Assembly (NCBI GenBank): GCA_016700115.1
Contig: CP064999.1
Location: 4,216,001-4,280,000, forward strand
From: Sphingobacteriales bacterium
GTDB lineage: Bacteria > Bacteroidota > Bacteroidia > Chitinophagales > UBA2359
Reading direction: 5' to 3'
DNA length: 64,000 nt
Numbering within the stretch: the first letter of the stretch is position 1; each line of letters begins with the position of its first letter. A program made the position numbers and the translations under genes. The notes under the pieces were generated by a model. That model saw only the letters and a program-made list of their open reading frames with translations, searched no databases and had not been told where the DNA came from. Positions 63,765 through 64,000 of this stretch are shown one piece after another.

Positions 63765-63779
63765 TACTTAGCTAAGTAT
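63764..63779. other. 16-bp perfect palindrome at a stop codon
   Basis: ATACTTAG/CTAAGTAT begins at the last base of the GWxTD stop codon. It has no loop or T-run, so it is not a standard terminator. Confidence 0.5.
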
Positions 63780-63835
63780 GGCTATGATTTTTTCGAAATT
63801 GATATGCCTTTGTTTGACTTTTTTGTTTAACTTTA

Positions 63836-64000
63836 TCAATATCGGAAAGAGTACAAATCTGCGAAAGCCTTTAATTTGAAGGTTACTTTTTTATATTTCG
63901 GTATATAGTGGTTTTTGAGTAGTTGTGCAACAGTTACCGTTGATATGCGTTTGTGCTGGTGTTCGCTCAAGGAATAACTGATTGAAGTACTTCCGAAAAC
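63836..64000 (-). CDS. Possible 3' end of a gene entering from the right edge
   Basis: The minus strand is open from the window end to a TGA at 63836-63838 (54 codons). The translation (HKRISTVTVAQLLKNHYIPK, ending FADLYSFRY) is Lys- and Tyr-rich and does not look like low-complexity noise, but no family is recognised. The length is near what chance allows in AT-rich DNA, so this is a weak call. Confidence 0.25.
   Translation of the reverse strand, partial: VFGSTSISYSLSEHQHKRISTVTVAQLLKNHYIPKYKKVTFKLKAFADLYSFRY

Noticed and set aside
63764..63779. Terminator for the GWxTD gene
   Set aside because: The palindrome has no loop and no T-run.

Overview
The window is a stretch of chromosome from a member of the Bacteroidota, probably from an environmental or sludge-type lineage near the Saprospiria/Chitinophagia. 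Several things point there. Ten gene starts follow the Bacteroidota -7 promoter word TAnnTTTG, and there are few Shine-Dalgarno sequences. There is a fused alpha/beta E1 2-oxoacid dehydrogenase, a DUF1800/DUF1501 pair, a type IX secretion (T9SS) sorting domain, GWxTD proteins, a DUF2723 membrane protein, a DUF5777 barrel and a SusD-free mix of lipoproteins. No phage, insertion sequence, CRISPR array or plasmid gene was recognised. One tRNA (Val, GAC) is present.

1-16.4 kb looks more accessory and less AT-rich. It holds the 3' part of the branched-chain E1 gene, a small lipoprotein and a small membrane protein, a secreted DUF1800-DUF1501 pair with a family 2 glycosyltransferase, and an unknown acidic-tailed protein. 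Next comes a 283-bp array of seven 41-bp repeats, then a 688-residue protein that joins a trypsin-like protease to a DNA/RNA non-specific endonuclease, then an ArnT-like membrane glycosyltransferase. A minus-strand run of envelope proteins follows: carboxypeptidase-regulatory-like, CxxC thioredoxin-like, DUF5777 barrel, and a choice-of-anchor-V protein with a T9SS tail.

16.4-33 kb carries a BCP peroxiredoxin, a BatD-like plus TPR pair, and an ECF sigma factor with an anti-sigma-like protein whose outer part resembles DUF6265. It also carries an MDR oxidoreductase, SurE, a lipase-like lipoprotein, a remnant of a fibronectin-III protein, SRPBCC and VOC proteins, a membrane coiled-coil protein with an NlpC/P60 peptidase, the heptose genes gmhB-gmhA, an SLC45-like sugar transporter and a TrhA/hemolysin III protein.

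33-64 kb is mostly housekeeping: dnaE, a possible HolD-like clamp-loader protein, DUF58, trxA, an HD phosphohydrolase, ilvE, a ChlI-like AAA ATPase, tRNA-Val, ruvX, def, an AarF/UbiB kinase, a GT4 glycosyltransferase, a TlpA-like lipoprotein, an M61 peptidase, a lipid kinase and rpsT. These are followed by a methyltransferase-MoxR-PLP enzyme operon, a DUF2723/TMEM260-like protein and two GWxTD proteins.

The genes fit a predatory or surface-degrading Bacteroidota lifestyle (glycosylated envelope, T9SS cargo, many lipoproteins), but that is inference. The strongest candidate for something little described is the repeat array plus protease-nuclease fusion at 8.4-10.9 kb. It has both catalytic centres intact and no recognisable export signal.
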